From contig OX244046.1 in assembly GCA_945861085.1 (NCBI GenBank), forward strand, positions 2,480,001-2,544,000: a stretch of 64,000 nucleotides of DNA, read 5' to 3'. The notes below the pieces were generated by a model that worked only from the letters and a program-made list of their open reading frames with translations, was not told where the DNA came from and made no database searches. Made by a program: the position numbers and the translations under genes. This DNA is from Clostridioides difficile_D (lineage in GTDB: Bacteria; Bacillota; Clostridia; Peptostreptococcales; Peptostreptococcaceae). Below are positions 16,563-25,405 of this stretch, one piece after another; the stretch's first letter is position 1; every line of letters begins with the position of its first letter.

Positions 16563-18123
16563 TGATTCTAAAGCAAAACTTATTTTATTATTATTACTGT
16601 TTCTATTAGCTTCTATATTATTTGAAGCAGTTTATGATTTGAATAATAACTTTTTTTATAATATTAATTATTATTATAAAGAGTTTGCTCTACCTTATTT
16701 TTATTTTTTCGGTACTCCTTTACATTTGTCAAAAGTAGAATTAGAGTTTGTCTGTATAGGTGTTATATTATCAAGTTTTTTATTGACTATACTATGTTTT
16801 ACATTGTATAAAAAAAATAAACAGACTAAAGTCAAATTCTTAGAGAATGTCATAAGCCTTTTTTCTAAGGTAAAAATAGAACTTACACTTATATTAATTT
16901 TGATACTATTAACCTTAAGGTTTCATGCATTTACAAGTAATAAAATGTTTTACAACACTAATTTAATAATCTACAATTTTATAATTATATCTATAGTCTA
17001 CATAATATATGAAAATATTAAATATAATAACTATAATCTAAAAGATATGTCTATAACATATGTATTCTTTTCAAACTTACTTAGTATATATAATAGAAAA
17101 ACTATAAATAAAAAATTAGCTATAGTATTTTTAATATCTATAATTATACAAGCTATTATCCAATATCTGGTTTTGATATTCTTTATGTATATATATTATG
17201 CTGAGGCAATAGCTATAGTAATTTTATTTGCACTTGTAAACACAGTTTTTCATTTTTATATATACAACTTTTTATCTGCTAAGTTTAATTACATAAATAA
17301 TATATCAAAGAATGTAAAAAATATTGAGAATGGAGATTTAAAATATAAGCTAGAAGTAATAGGAGATGATGAAATATCTACCTTAGCCAAAAGTATAAAT
17401 AATATAACAGATGGTCTTGAAACTGCTGTAGATGCTAATATAAAAAGCGAAAGGATGAAGGCAGAACTTATCACAAACGTATCTCATGACTTAAAAACTC
17501 CACTTACATCTATATTAAGCTATGTTGATATGTTAAAAAATAATGACTTTGATAGAGAGACTATAAATGACTATATAAATATTTTAGATAAAAAATCACA
17601 AAGATTAAAATTATTAATAAATGACATATTTGAAGCGTCTAAGCTCAGTAGTGGTGATGTAAAATTTAATATAACAAAAACCGATATAAGAGAACTTTTA
17701 ATTCAAAGTATTGTAGAATTTGAAGACAAAATTCAAAATAGCAATTTAGATTTTATAATAGAAACACCTGAACATGCTGTTTTTACCATGATAGATGGTA
17801 AAAAAACTTGGAGAGTTTTTGAGAATCTAATTTGCAATATACTAAAATACTCTATGCCTGATACTAGAGTCTATATAGATATGTTTATAAAGGAAGAAAA
17901 TATAATATTAACATTTAAAAATATTTCAAATGATAAGCTAAATCTAAAACCAGAAGAATTAATAGAAAGATTTAGAAGGGGTGATATATCTAGAAAAACA
18001 GATGGCTCTGGTCTTGGTTTATCAATTGCTCAAAACATAATCGAATTAGAAAATGCAAACATGGAAATAATTATAGATGCTGATTTATTTAAGGTAATAC
18101 TTACTTTCAGAAAAGTTAATTAA
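16531..18123 (+). CDS. Membrane sensor histidine kinase (paralogue of 5098-7188)
   Basis: About 530 residues. Several membrane helices fill residues 15-260, with no large extracytoplasmic domain. Then come a HAMP-like segment, the HisKA box NVSHDLKTPLTS with H319, and a HATPase domain ending GSGLGLSIAQNII. The TTG start lies inside the regulator gene (32-base overlap), with AAGGTGGTG upstream, so translation is coupled. Compared with the paralogue, the roughly 200-residue extracytoplasmic sensor is missing. The two systems therefore probably sense different things or work by different routes. A good terminator follows. Confidence 0.88.
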   Translation: MVTKLKNLIINDSKAKLILLLLLFLLASILFEAVYDLNNNFFYNINYYYKEFALPYFYFFGTPLHLSKVELEFVCIGVILSSFLLTILCFTLYKKNKQTKVKFLENVISLFSKVKIELTLILILILLTLRFHAFTSNKMFYNTNLIIYNFIIISIVYIIYENIKYNNYNLKDMSITYVFFSNLLSIYNRKTINKKLAIVFLISIIIQAIIQYLVLIFFMYIYYAEAIAIVILFALVNTVFHFYIYNFLSAKFNYINNISKNVKNIENGDLKYKLEVIGDDEISTLAKSINNITDGLETAVDANIKSERMKAELITNVSHDLKTPLTSILSYVDMLKNNDFDRETINDYINILDKKSQRLKLLINDIFEASKLSSGDVKFNITKTDIRELLIQSIVEFEDKIQNSNLDFIIETPEHAVFTMIDGKKTWRVFENLICNILKYSMPDTRVYIDMFIKEENIILTFKNISNDKLNLKPEELIERFRRGDISRKTDGSGLGLSIAQNIIELENANMEIIIDADLFKVILTFRKVN

Positions 18124-18164
18124 TATATTAATATAAAAATATATTTTTAAGTTATTTAAACGAG

Positions 18165-18190
18165 AAAAAAACCTCCTTGGAGGTCTTTTT
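18165..18190 (+). terminator. Terminator of the second two-component operon
   Basis: ACCTC/GAGGT stem with CTTG loop at 18171-18184, an A-run before it and CTTTTT after it. Confidence 0.82.
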
Positions 18191-18348
18191 CTAAATGTTG
18201 GGGTTTATATTTACATATTTTTTTGATTATACCTTTTTGGTGTGATATTAATACATTTTAAATTATATTTCTCTATAATTCATCATGTATTTCATCTCTC
18301 TGTATTTATAATATCACATAGTGTTTCCATAATCAGTTACATCTCTGT

Positions 18349-18389
18349 TACCTAAGATTACAATTTTGTAATATTTGTAATCCTAGGTA
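18349..18389. repeat. 14-bp inverted repeat with one mismatch
   Basis: TACCTAAGATTACA (18349-18362) and TGTAATCCTAGGTA (18376-18389). It lies in the 313-base spacer between convergent genes and may act as a weak terminator for the mutase gene. No T-run is seen. Confidence 0.5.
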
Positions 18390-18436
18390 TAAATTTACAT
18401 TCATTCTTCAATATAAATATATGCTTTTTATTTACC

Positions 18437-19939
18437 CTAAAGACCTTTTAACTCATATTTTTCTAAGAAAAGTTTTAACTGAGAATAAATCTGTTCTGCT
18501 CCACCAATTTTATTTGATTCAATATTTAAAGCTAATAGTGGTTCATGTAGTGATATTCTAAGTAAAAACCATCCATCTCCATTTGATTCATTACAATTAA
18601 CTCTTATACCTTCAAAATTATTTGGTGCTACAGACCATCCATTCACACTTCTAACATGAGAATCTAAATCCTTTAATATATCTTCTGCATATGGTCTAAA
18701 GTCTTCTTTATTAATGCCTATTCTAACCTCTTTTTCTTCCTTTGCTTCTTCAAGGTTTTCTATCAATTCTTCTATAGTCTTTCCTTCTAAAGATAGTTTT
18801 GCTACTTTTATTAAAATTTTAGCTATTAAGTATGCTCCATCATCCAAAAAATAATTTTCTTTTAAAGCAGCATGTCCAGATGTTTCTATAGCTAAATGAC
18901 ACTCTTCACCTTCACTATTTAATCTTATGGCTTCATTTATTACATTTTTATATCCTCTTTTAAATCTATGATGTCTTCCTCCCAATTCACTTATGAACTT
19001 AGCAAGTCCTTCAGAAGTAATAGAATCAGTTACTATAGCTGTTTTTGGATGTTCTTCCAATATTATTGATGATATAACAGCTATAAGAGCATTTTTATTT
19101 ATTGGTTTACCATTTTTACCTACAATGGCAGCTCTATCTACATCTGTATCAAATATTATTCCTAAATCGCTCTTATTATCAGACACAGCTTTACATATGC
19201 TTTCCATTGCTTCTTTATTTTCAGGATTTGGTATATGATTTGGGAACATACCATCTGGGTCCAAAAACTGACTCCCTGTTGTATCTGCTCCCAGTATGTG
19301 TAAAACTTTTTCAGCAAAGAATCCACCAGCTCCATTTCCTGCATCAACTAATATCTTAAGTCCAGAAAAAGGCTTTTCATAATTTTTACTTGAATTTACA
19401 CCTTTTCTAATTTTATCTATCAATAAATTAGAATAATCTTCAATTAAATTTTTTACTATAACTTCACCTTTTTTATCTACTTCTTCATAATCCACACTAT
19501 CATTTTTAACAGCTATATCCAACATTTCTTTTATATCAGTTTTTTCTAAACCACCATTTTCTGTAAAAAACTTTAAACCATTATAATAATAAGGTAAGTG
19601 ACTAGCTGTAATCATAATCGACCCATCAGAATTGTATCCATCCATAATAGTTGTCATAAACATTGCTGGAGTTGTAGCAATCTCACAATCAATTACATTG
19701 CAATTATTGTTAGTTAAAGTTTCAATAACAATACTTCTAAATTGGCTTCCTGTTATCCTAGAATCAGTTCCTATAGCAACAGTTACTTTATCTTTCTTAG
19801 TCTTTTCTTTTAGCCAAATATGAAATGCTTTAGCTATTTTTCTTACTTCTTCTACAGTTAGGTTGACTTCTTTAGAATCATTTTCATACGCTATTCCTCT
19901 AATATCAGTACCATTTTGCAGTTTATATAGGTCTCCCAT
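18437..19939 (-). CDS. Phosphoglucomutase/phosphomannomutase family protein
   Basis: 500 residues with all four marks of the alpha-D-phosphohexomutase family: the phosphoserine loop TASHLP (S113), the Mg loop DTDVDR (D264, D266, D268), the substrate loop around ETSGHA, and a C-terminal phosphate-binding domain. It moves a phosphate between C1 and C6 (or C1 and C5) of a sugar, in the cytoplasm. The ATG follows AAGGAG. It is last in the minus-strand run with rpe, rpiB and transketolase, so its substrate is probably a sugar phosphate of that pathway, not cell-wall glucose-6-phosphate. That is inference. Confidence 0.87.
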   Translation of the reverse strand: MGDLYKLQNGTDIRGIAYENDSKEVNLTVEEVRKIAKAFHIWLKEKTKKDKVTVAIGTDSRITGSQFRSIVIETLTNNNCNVIDCEIATTPAMFMTTIMDGYNSDGSIMITASHLPYYYNGLKFFTENGGLEKTDIKEMLDIAVKNDSVDYEEVDKKGEVIVKNLIEDYSNLLIDKIRKGVNSSKNYEKPFSGLKILVDAGNGAGGFFAEKVLHILGADTTGSQFLDPDGMFPNHIPNPENKEAMESICKAVSDNKSDLGIIFDTDVDRAAIVGKNGKPINKNALIAVISSIILEEHPKTAIVTDSITSEGLAKFISELGGRHHRFKRGYKNVINEAIRLNSEGEECHLAIETSGHAALKENYFLDDGAYLIAKILIKVAKLSLEGKTIEELIENLEEAKEEKEVRIGINKEDFRPYAEDILKDLDSHVRSVNGWSVAPNNFEGIRVNCNESNGDGWFLLRISLHEPLLALNIESNKIGGAEQIYSQLKLFLEKYELKGL

Positions 19940-20049
19940 AAAAAATTCTCCTTACTCAACTAAAATTTTTATTAAATATTATAAAATTTCTTGTTTCTAT
20001 CTAAACTTTTCACCATTAAACAGAAACATCTTATAATTTTATTACATAG

Positions 20050-20715
20050 TTACTTTATACTTTCTTTTAGTTCTTCTATTTTATCTTTATATGAAGTTGG
20101 AGGCTTGTCATTAAATAAAGCTGAAGTACCAACAACATATATATCTACTTTTTTACCATTCATAAGTTTAATAGTATCCTTATTTATGTTTCCATCAACC
20201 TCTATAAATGGAGGATTATCATAATCTTTTAGTATCTCTGTAAGTTTATCTAACTTATCTAATACAGAAAGATTAAACTTTTGACCTGCAAATCCTGGAT
20301 TTACTGTCATTACTAAGATACCCTCAACCAAACCTATATATTCTTCTATTTTATCCACACTTGTTTGAGGACTTATTGCTAACACTGGACCTATACCATA
20401 ATTTCTTAACTTTTGTATATCAGCTTTTACATCTGTACTCGATTCTACATGAAAAGAAATATATTTTGGCTTTATATAAGACATCATATCAATATATTTA
20501 TCTGGAGTTTCTGTGGCTAAATGAATATCTAAAGGTATTGTTGTATTTTCACTTATTGATTTTAATAACTCTGGTCCCATAGCCAAGTTTTTAACAAATA
20601 TTCCATCCATAACATCACAATGAAGTAACTTTACACCTGCTTCTTCAAGAGCTTCTAATTCCTTTTTTAACTTCATTTGGTCTGCACACATTATTGAAGC
20701 ACAAATAATAGACAT
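20050..20715 (-). CDS. rpe: Ribulose-phosphate 3-epimerase family protein
   Basis: 221-residue TIM barrel of the Rpe family. Metal ligands are seen in LHCDVMDG (H32, D34), DIHLATETP (H65) and EVDGNI. MTVNPGFAGQKF is the phosphate-binding loop region. Rpe interconverts ribulose-5-phosphate and xylulose-5-phosphate, and some relatives act on allulose-6-phosphate. The usual HLM motif reads HLA here, so a different sugar phosphate is possible. It sits between rpiB and the phosphohexomutase in one operon-like run. Confidence 0.88.
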   Translation of the reverse strand: MSIICASIMCADQMKLKKELEALEEAGVKLLHCDVMDGIFVKNLAMGPELLKSISENTTIPLDIHLATETPDKYIDMMSYIKPKYISFHVESSTDVKADIQKLRNYGIGPVLAISPQTSVDKIEEYIGLVEGILVMTVNPGFAGQKFNLSVLDKLDKLTEILKDYDNPPFIEVDGNINKDTIKLMNGKKVDIYVVGTSALFNDKPPTSYKDKIEELKESIK

Positions 20716-20746
20716 AACGTTCCCCCTTGTTATAAATTTTAGATAT

Positions 20747-21193
20747 TTATAAATTTTCTTTTTCTATATCATCAATCATTTGTAATCTTCTTGCATGTCT
20801 TTCTCCATTATAACTTGAATTTAACCATTCTTCAACAATTCTCATTGCCAATCCTTTCCCAATAACTCTTTCACCTAAACAAAGTACATTTGTATTATTA
20901 TGTTCTCTAGTAGCTTGAGCTGAAAAACAGTCAGAAACAACAGCAGCTCTGATTCCTTTAAACTTATTTGCTGCAATAGACATACCTATTCCTGTTCCAC
21001 AACAAAGTATGCCTAAATCTGATTTTTTACTTTGGACGTTTTGACTTACCTTTTTTGCATATATTGGGAAATCTACACTTTCTTTTGAATTTGTACCCAC
21101 ATCTTCAACTTCTATACCTTTATTTATTAAATTTTCCTTTATATATTCCTTTAATTCATAACCACCATGGTCACATCCAATAGATATTTTCAT
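20747..21193 (-). CDS. rpiB: Ribose-5-phosphate isomerase B (RpiB/LacAB family)
   Basis: 148 residues, the normal length. It begins MKISIGCDHGGYELK. The active-site region GILCCGTGIGMSIAAN has the catalytic cysteine (C64/C65), and NVLCLGERVIG is the typical later motif. It interconverts ribose-5-phosphate and ribulose-5-phosphate; some family members isomerise allose-6-phosphate or galactose-6-phosphate. Thirty-one bases separate it from rpe, so the two are cotranscribed. A hairpin lies between it and the transketolase genes, which may lower its expression relative to them. Confidence 0.92.
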   Translation of the reverse strand: MKISIGCDHGGYELKEYIKENLINKGIEVEDVGTNSKESVDFPIYAKKVSQNVQSKKSDLGILCCGTGIGMSIAANKFKGIRAAVVSDCFSAQATREHNNTNVLCLGERVIGKGLAMRIVEEWLNSSYNGERHARRLQMIDDIEKENL

Positions 21194-21274
21194 TAAATAA
21201 CACCTCTTTTTATAATTTTTTTCTTATCTTTATATTAATTTATAATTATCATAAAAATAAAGTATTGTAAAAAT

Positions 21275-21321
21275 AAAGCTGTCCCATTGTAGAAATTTCT
21301 TTCTATTTTTAAGACAGCTTT
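21275..21321 (-). terminator. Hairpin between transketolase and rpiB, possible partial terminator
   Basis: AAAGCTGTC and GACAGCTTT enclose a loop that itself holds a small stem. On the minus strand it is followed by ATTTTTA. It could attenuate transcription into rpiB-rpe. Confidence 0.6.
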
Positions 21322-21366
21322 AATTGACTTATGTCAAATCAATTTGTTATTTAGACATATTTATAT

Positions 21367-22287
21367 CTATAACAACTCTTTTATATTTTTTACTATATCT
21401 TCTGTAGTTAATCCATAATGTTTTAATAAATCAGCTGGTGTACCTGATTGACCAAATACATCCTTAACACCAATTCTTCTAACTACTACATCTTTAGTTT
21501 CTGCTAAAGCTTCACATACAGCTGAACCTAAACCACCTATTATGCTGTGTTCCTCTGCTGTAACTACTTTTCCAGTTTTCTTAGCAGTTTCTTTTATTAA
21601 AGCTTCATCTAATGGTTTTATTGTAGAAATATTAACAACTTCTACACTTATACCTTCTTTAGCAAGTTCTTCTGCTGCTTCTAAAGCCTTTGCTACCATT
21701 ATTCCTGTAGCTATTACTGTTATGTCAGAACCTTCTCTTAAAACAGTTCCTTTTCCTATTTCAAATTTATAGTTTTCACTGTTTACATCAGGAGTTGCAG
21801 CTCTACCTAATCTTATATATACAGGTCCATTATAATCAATAGATGCAAGTATAGCTTGTCTTGCTTCTAAAGCGTCTGCTGGATTTAATACAACCATATT
21901 TGGTATACCTCTCATTAGAGATATATCTTCTATAGCTTGATGGCTCCCACCATCTTCACCTACTGTTACACCTGCATGAGTAGCTGCTATTTTAACATTT
22001 AAATTTGGATATGCTACAGAGTTTCTTATTTGCTCATAGCCTCTTCCTGCTGCAAATATTGCAAAAGTACTTGCAAAAGGTATTTTCCCACAAGTAGCAA
22101 GACCTGCTGCTGTACCAATCATGTCACCTTCTGCTATCCCCATATCAAAAAATCTATCTGGGGCAACTTCTTTAAATGATATACTTTTTGTAGCTTTTCC
22201 TAAATCTGCATCTAATACTACTATATCTTTATTTTCTGCAAGTTCTTTTAACACTTGTCCGTAAGCTTCTCTAGTTGCTATTCCCAT
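21367..22287 (-). CDS. Transketolase, C-terminal subunit
   Basis: 306 residues starting at the ATG at 22287, which follows GGAGG and lies two bases after the N-subunit stop. A longer in-frame extension to 22359 overlaps the upstream gene and was rejected. It contains the pyrimidine-binding domain with the catalytic glutamate in MGIAEGDMIGTAAGLA, and the C-terminal domain with GGLGSAVCEALAE. With the N-terminal subunit it forms the two-gene transketolase found in many Firmicutes and archaea, moving two-carbon units between sugar phosphates using thiamine diphosphate. Confidence 0.92.
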   Translation of the reverse strand: MGIATREAYGQVLKELAENKDIVVLDADLGKATKSISFKEVAPDRFFDMGIAEGDMIGTAAGLATCGKIPFASTFAIFAAGRGYEQIRNSVAYPNLNVKIAATHAGVTVGEDGGSHQAIEDISLMRGIPNMVVLNPADALEARQAILASIDYNGPVYIRLGRAATPDVNSENYKFEIGKGTVLREGSDITVIATGIMVAKALEAAEELAKEGISVEVVNISTIKPLDEALIKETAKKTGKVVTAEEHSIIGGLGSAVCEALAETKDVVVRRIGVKDVFGQSGTPADLLKHYGLTTEDIVKNIKELL

Positions 22288-22289
22288 TC

Positions 22290-23102
22290 CTATAGACCTC
22301 CTTCTAAATCTTTCAATGCTTGCTCTGCTTGTTCTGCATTTGGAGCTGTTCCATGCCATGCAGCATTATTTTCCATAAATGAAACACCTTTACCTTTTAC
22401 TGTCTTAGCTATTATTACAGTTGGTTTTCCTGTAACTTTTTTAGCTTCATCAATTGCATTTCCTATTTCTTCAAAAGAATGCCCATTTATTACCATTACA
22501 TTCCATCCAAAAGATTTGAATTTGTCATCTACTGGATTTACATTCATTACTTCTTCATTAGAACCATCTATTTGTAATCCGTTTAAGTCAACAAATGCAA
22601 TTAAATTATCTAATTTGTAATGTGATGCTGTCATTGCAGCTTCCCATATTTGACCTTCTTGGATTTCTCCATCACCTAATATAGTATACACTGTATAGTC
22701 TTTATTATCTAATTTCCCTGCAAGTGCCATACCATTTGCTGCAGATAGACCTTGACCAAGAGAACCAGTAGACATATCGATTCCTGCTACTTTTTTCATG
22801 TCTGGATGACCTTGTAACTTAGAACCAAATTTTCTTAGTGTTAGTAACTCTTCTTCTGGGAAAAATCCTTTTTCTGCCAATGTAGCATATAACGCTGGTG
22901 CTGCATGACCTTTTGATAAAACAAATCTATCTCTGTCAGCCATTTTTGGATTTTCTACACATACATTCATCTTATCAAAATATAATACTGTTAACATATC
23001 AGCTATTGATAATGAACCACCTGGATGTCCGCTTTTAGCTTCTGCAACCATTTTTATTATGTTTTTTCTAATATTATTAGAATGATCTCTAAGAGTGCTC
23101 AT
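22290..23102 (-). CDS. Transketolase, N-terminal (thiamine diphosphate-binding) subunit
   Basis: 270 residues. Motifs: GHPGGSLSIADML near the start, LSKGHAAPALY, and the thiamine diphosphate/Mg motif LGDGEIQEGQIWEA. It pairs with the C-terminal subunit downstream (two-base gap). Split transketolases inside PTS operons generally serve catabolism of pentoses or polyols, not the housekeeping pathway. AGGAGGAAA precedes the ATG. Confidence 0.92.
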   Translation of the reverse strand: MSTLRDHSNNIRKNIIKMVAEAKSGHPGGSLSIADMLTVLYFDKMNVCVENPKMADRDRFVLSKGHAAPALYATLAEKGFFPEEELLTLRKFGSKLQGHPDMKKVAGIDMSTGSLGQGLSAANGMALAGKLDNKDYTVYTILGDGEIQEGQIWEAAMTASHYKLDNLIAFVDLNGLQIDGSNEEVMNVNPVDDKFKSFGWNVMVINGHSFEEIGNAIDEAKKVTGKPTVIIAKTVKGKGVSFMENNAAWHGTAPNAEQAEQALKDLEGGL

Positions 23103-23192
23103 ACTTTTTTCCTCCTGTTATTTTTTAAGACCTTACATTTTTTATCCTACAGTAGATTTTACAATTTTTTTTTAAATAATACAAATGTTTTT

Positions 23193-24224
23193 TTAAGATT
23201 TTACTGCTACTTTTATTTCTTCTCCGTTCATTAAAGCTGTAATACCCTCTTTAAATTCGTCTAAATCAACAGTTCTAGTAACTAAAACTTCTGTATTTAC
23301 TTTTCCACTTGCCATTAAATCTAGTGCTATAACCCAAGAACTTGGCTTTTGTGATCTACTTCCTATATATTGTAACTCTCTTTGTATTATTGCTTCTTGG
23401 TCCATTTCATTTAATTTTTTAGCAAATATTCCAACTTGTACGAAAGTACCTTTTTTTCTAAGTAGTCTTAAAGCTTCATTAACTGCTGGCATAAATCCAG
23501 AACAATCAAATCCTTTATTTACTCCATTTCCATCAGTCATTTCATTTACTACATCTGCTAAACTTTCTTCCATTACATTTACTGTTCTATCTACTCCAAG
23601 ATTCTTAGCTATTTCTAATCTCTCTTTATCTTTTGTAACACCAGACATTATAACTGTAGCACCTTGAGATTTAACAACTTGAGCTAATAATAAACCAATT
23701 GGTCCTGGTCCTATTATTAAAACTGTATCAGTGCTTTCTATAGTAGTCTTTTCAAGAGCTGCATGAACACAACAAGCTAGTGGCTCTGTAAGGGCTGCTG
23801 ATAATAAAGATACATTTTCAGGAAGTACATGTATACTTTCCTCTCTTGATAATACATACTCAGCAAAACTTCCATTTACTTGAGTACCAATACCTTTTCT
23901 AGTTGGGCATAAGTTATAATCTTTAGTTGCACAGTATATACATTTCTCACAAGTTGCAAAAGTAGTTTCTGATGTAACTCTATCTCCTACTTTTATATTT
24001 TTAACATCTTCTCCTACTTCTACAACAATTCCAGAAAATTCATGACCTAATGTTACTGGAGCTTTTATATTTGCATATTCACCTTTAAATGAATGTATGT
24101 CTGAACCACATATACCACTATATTCTACTTTTATTTTAACCTTGTCTCCTGTAGCTTTTGGTTCTTCTACTTCTAACACTTCTACATTATCATAGCCTGG
24201 TTTAGTTTTAACTACTGCCTTCAT
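23193..24224 (-). CDS. Zinc-dependent sugar-alcohol/threonine-type dehydrogenase (second of pair)
   Basis: 343-residue medium-chain dehydrogenase. Catalytic zinc ligands lie in GICGSDIHSF and GHEFSG. The structural zinc cysteines are in CEKCIYCATKDYNLC, and the NAD(P) fold has IGPGPIGLLLAQVV. It belongs to the sorbitol/xylitol/threonine dehydrogenase group. Its ATG overlaps the stop of the preceding dehydrogenase by one base, so the two are translationally coupled and probably act in sequence on the same carbon source. The substrate is unknown. Confidence 0.88.
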   Translation of the reverse strand: MKAVVKTKPGYDNVEVLEVEEPKATGDKVKIKVEYSGICGSDIHSFKGEYANIKAPVTLGHEFSGIVVEVGEDVKNIKVGDRVTSETTFATCEKCIYCATKDYNLCPTRKGIGTQVNGSFAEYVLSREESIHVLPENVSLLSAALTEPLACCVHAALEKTTIESTDTVLIIGPGPIGLLLAQVVKSQGATVIMSGVTKDKERLEIAKNLGVDRTVNVMEESLADVVNEMTDGNGVNKGFDCSGFMPAVNEALRLLRKKGTFVQVGIFAKKLNEMDQEAIIQRELQYIGSRSQKPSSWVIALDLMASGKVNTEVLVTRTVDLDEFKEGITALMNGEEIKVAVKS

Positions 24225-25276
24225 TATTTTTCAACCCCTTGCGGTAAAATTAATATTTTATTGAATTCTTCTTTTCTATCTCTTATCATTTCAAATGCTT
24301 TGTAAGTGTCTTCAAGTGAGAATCTATGAGATACCATTTCCTTTAATTTTATTTTTCCTTCGTTAACTAGATTGATTCCCTTAGTCCACTCTTGCCCTGG
24401 GAATGGTGCAGAATAAGAATTCCAGAAACCTTTTAATTCTAGTTCTTTTCTAAATATATTTTCAAATGCTTCTTCTGATAAAGTTATATCTGAATATGCT
24501 ATTCCTAAAAATCCTATTTTACTTTTCTTTTTAGTTATAAGTAAACATTGTTCTTGAGTTATTTTTGAGCCTGCACATTCAAGAGCTATATCAACACCTT
24601 TACCACCAGTAAGTTCTTTTATTTTTTCTACTGGGTTAACATCTTTAGCATTGATTATTATATCAGCTCCTAATTCCTTTGATTCTCTTAATTTATTATC
24701 AGATATATCAACTGCTATAATTGTTCCTGCTCCTGCTATTTTAAGTCCTTGTATTACTAACTGTCCCATTGTTCCACTACCCATTACGGCTACAGTGTCT
24801 CCAACTTGAACACCTATATTAAGTACTCCATGCATAGCAACTGCTAGTGGCTCTATCATAGCGGCATCTTCAAAGTCCATATCTCCTATTGGAAGTACAT
24901 TTGTAGCTTTTATATTTGCATACTCTGCAAAGGCTCCAAAGCTTTTAGCTCCTAACATTCCATGGTCATCACATAGTGAAAATAATCCTCTTTTACAATA
25001 TTCACATTCATTACAAGGTATAAAAGGAATTGCAACTACTCTATCTCCAACCTTTACATTTTTTACATCCTTACCAACTTCAGCAATTACTCCAGAAAAT
25101 TCATGTCCTGGTATAGCTGGAACTGGATATTTCCAATGTTTTAATACTCTTGGAGGATCTGATCCACATATTCCTGCTGCCATAACTTTTATTTTTACTT
25201 CATCACTTTCACATGGTTTTATTTCTATATCTTCAAATCTCATATCATTTGTGCCATGTAATACTGCTGCTTTCAC
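24224..25276 (-). CDS. Zinc-dependent polyol-phosphate-type dehydrogenase (first of pair)
   Basis: 350-residue medium-chain dehydrogenase with catalytic zinc motifs GICGSD and GHEFSG, structural zinc cysteines CNECEYCKRGLFSLC, and NAD fold VMGSGTMGQLVIQG. It resembles the galactitol-1-phosphate and sorbitol dehydrogenase branch. Its place directly behind galactitol-type PTS genes makes oxidation of the incoming polyol phosphate its likely role. The start at 25276 has GAGGAG upstream. Confidence 0.88.
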   Translation of the reverse strand: MKAAVLHGTNDMRFEDIEIKPCESDEVKIKVMAAGICGSDPPRVLKHWKYPVPAIPGHEFSGVIAEVGKDVKNVKVGDRVVAIPFIPCNECEYCKRGLFSLCDDHGMLGAKSFGAFAEYANIKATNVLPIGDMDFEDAAMIEPLAVAMHGVLNIGVQVGDTVAVMGSGTMGQLVIQGLKIAGAGTIIAVDISDNKLRESKELGADIIINAKDVNPVEKIKELTGGKGVDIALECAGSKITQEQCLLITKKKSKIGFLGIAYSDITLSEEAFENIFRKELELKGFWNSYSAPFPGQEWTKGINLVNEGKIKLKEMVSHRFSLEDTYKAFEMIRDRKEEFNKILILPQGVEK

Positions 25277-25405
25277 GATAAATCTCCTCCTCTTGTATTT
25301 TGTATTTTTAAAAATTTATAAAAAATATTACTCTTTTCTAGTAGCTGCTAAATGTTAAATTTTCGCATACTTTACTAAAAAAGAGTAATCTCTATTAACT
25401 ACATA

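Noticed and set aside
19102..19359. Plus-strand frames inside the phosphohexomutase gene
   Set aside because: They are shadows of the minus-strand gene: no ribosome binding sites and unnatural compositions rich in Leu, Tyr and His.
22288..22359. 24-codon N-terminal extension of the transketolase C subunit
   Set aside because: It lies in another frame inside the N subunit gene and carries no ribosome binding site. The ATG at 22287 has GGAGG upstream.
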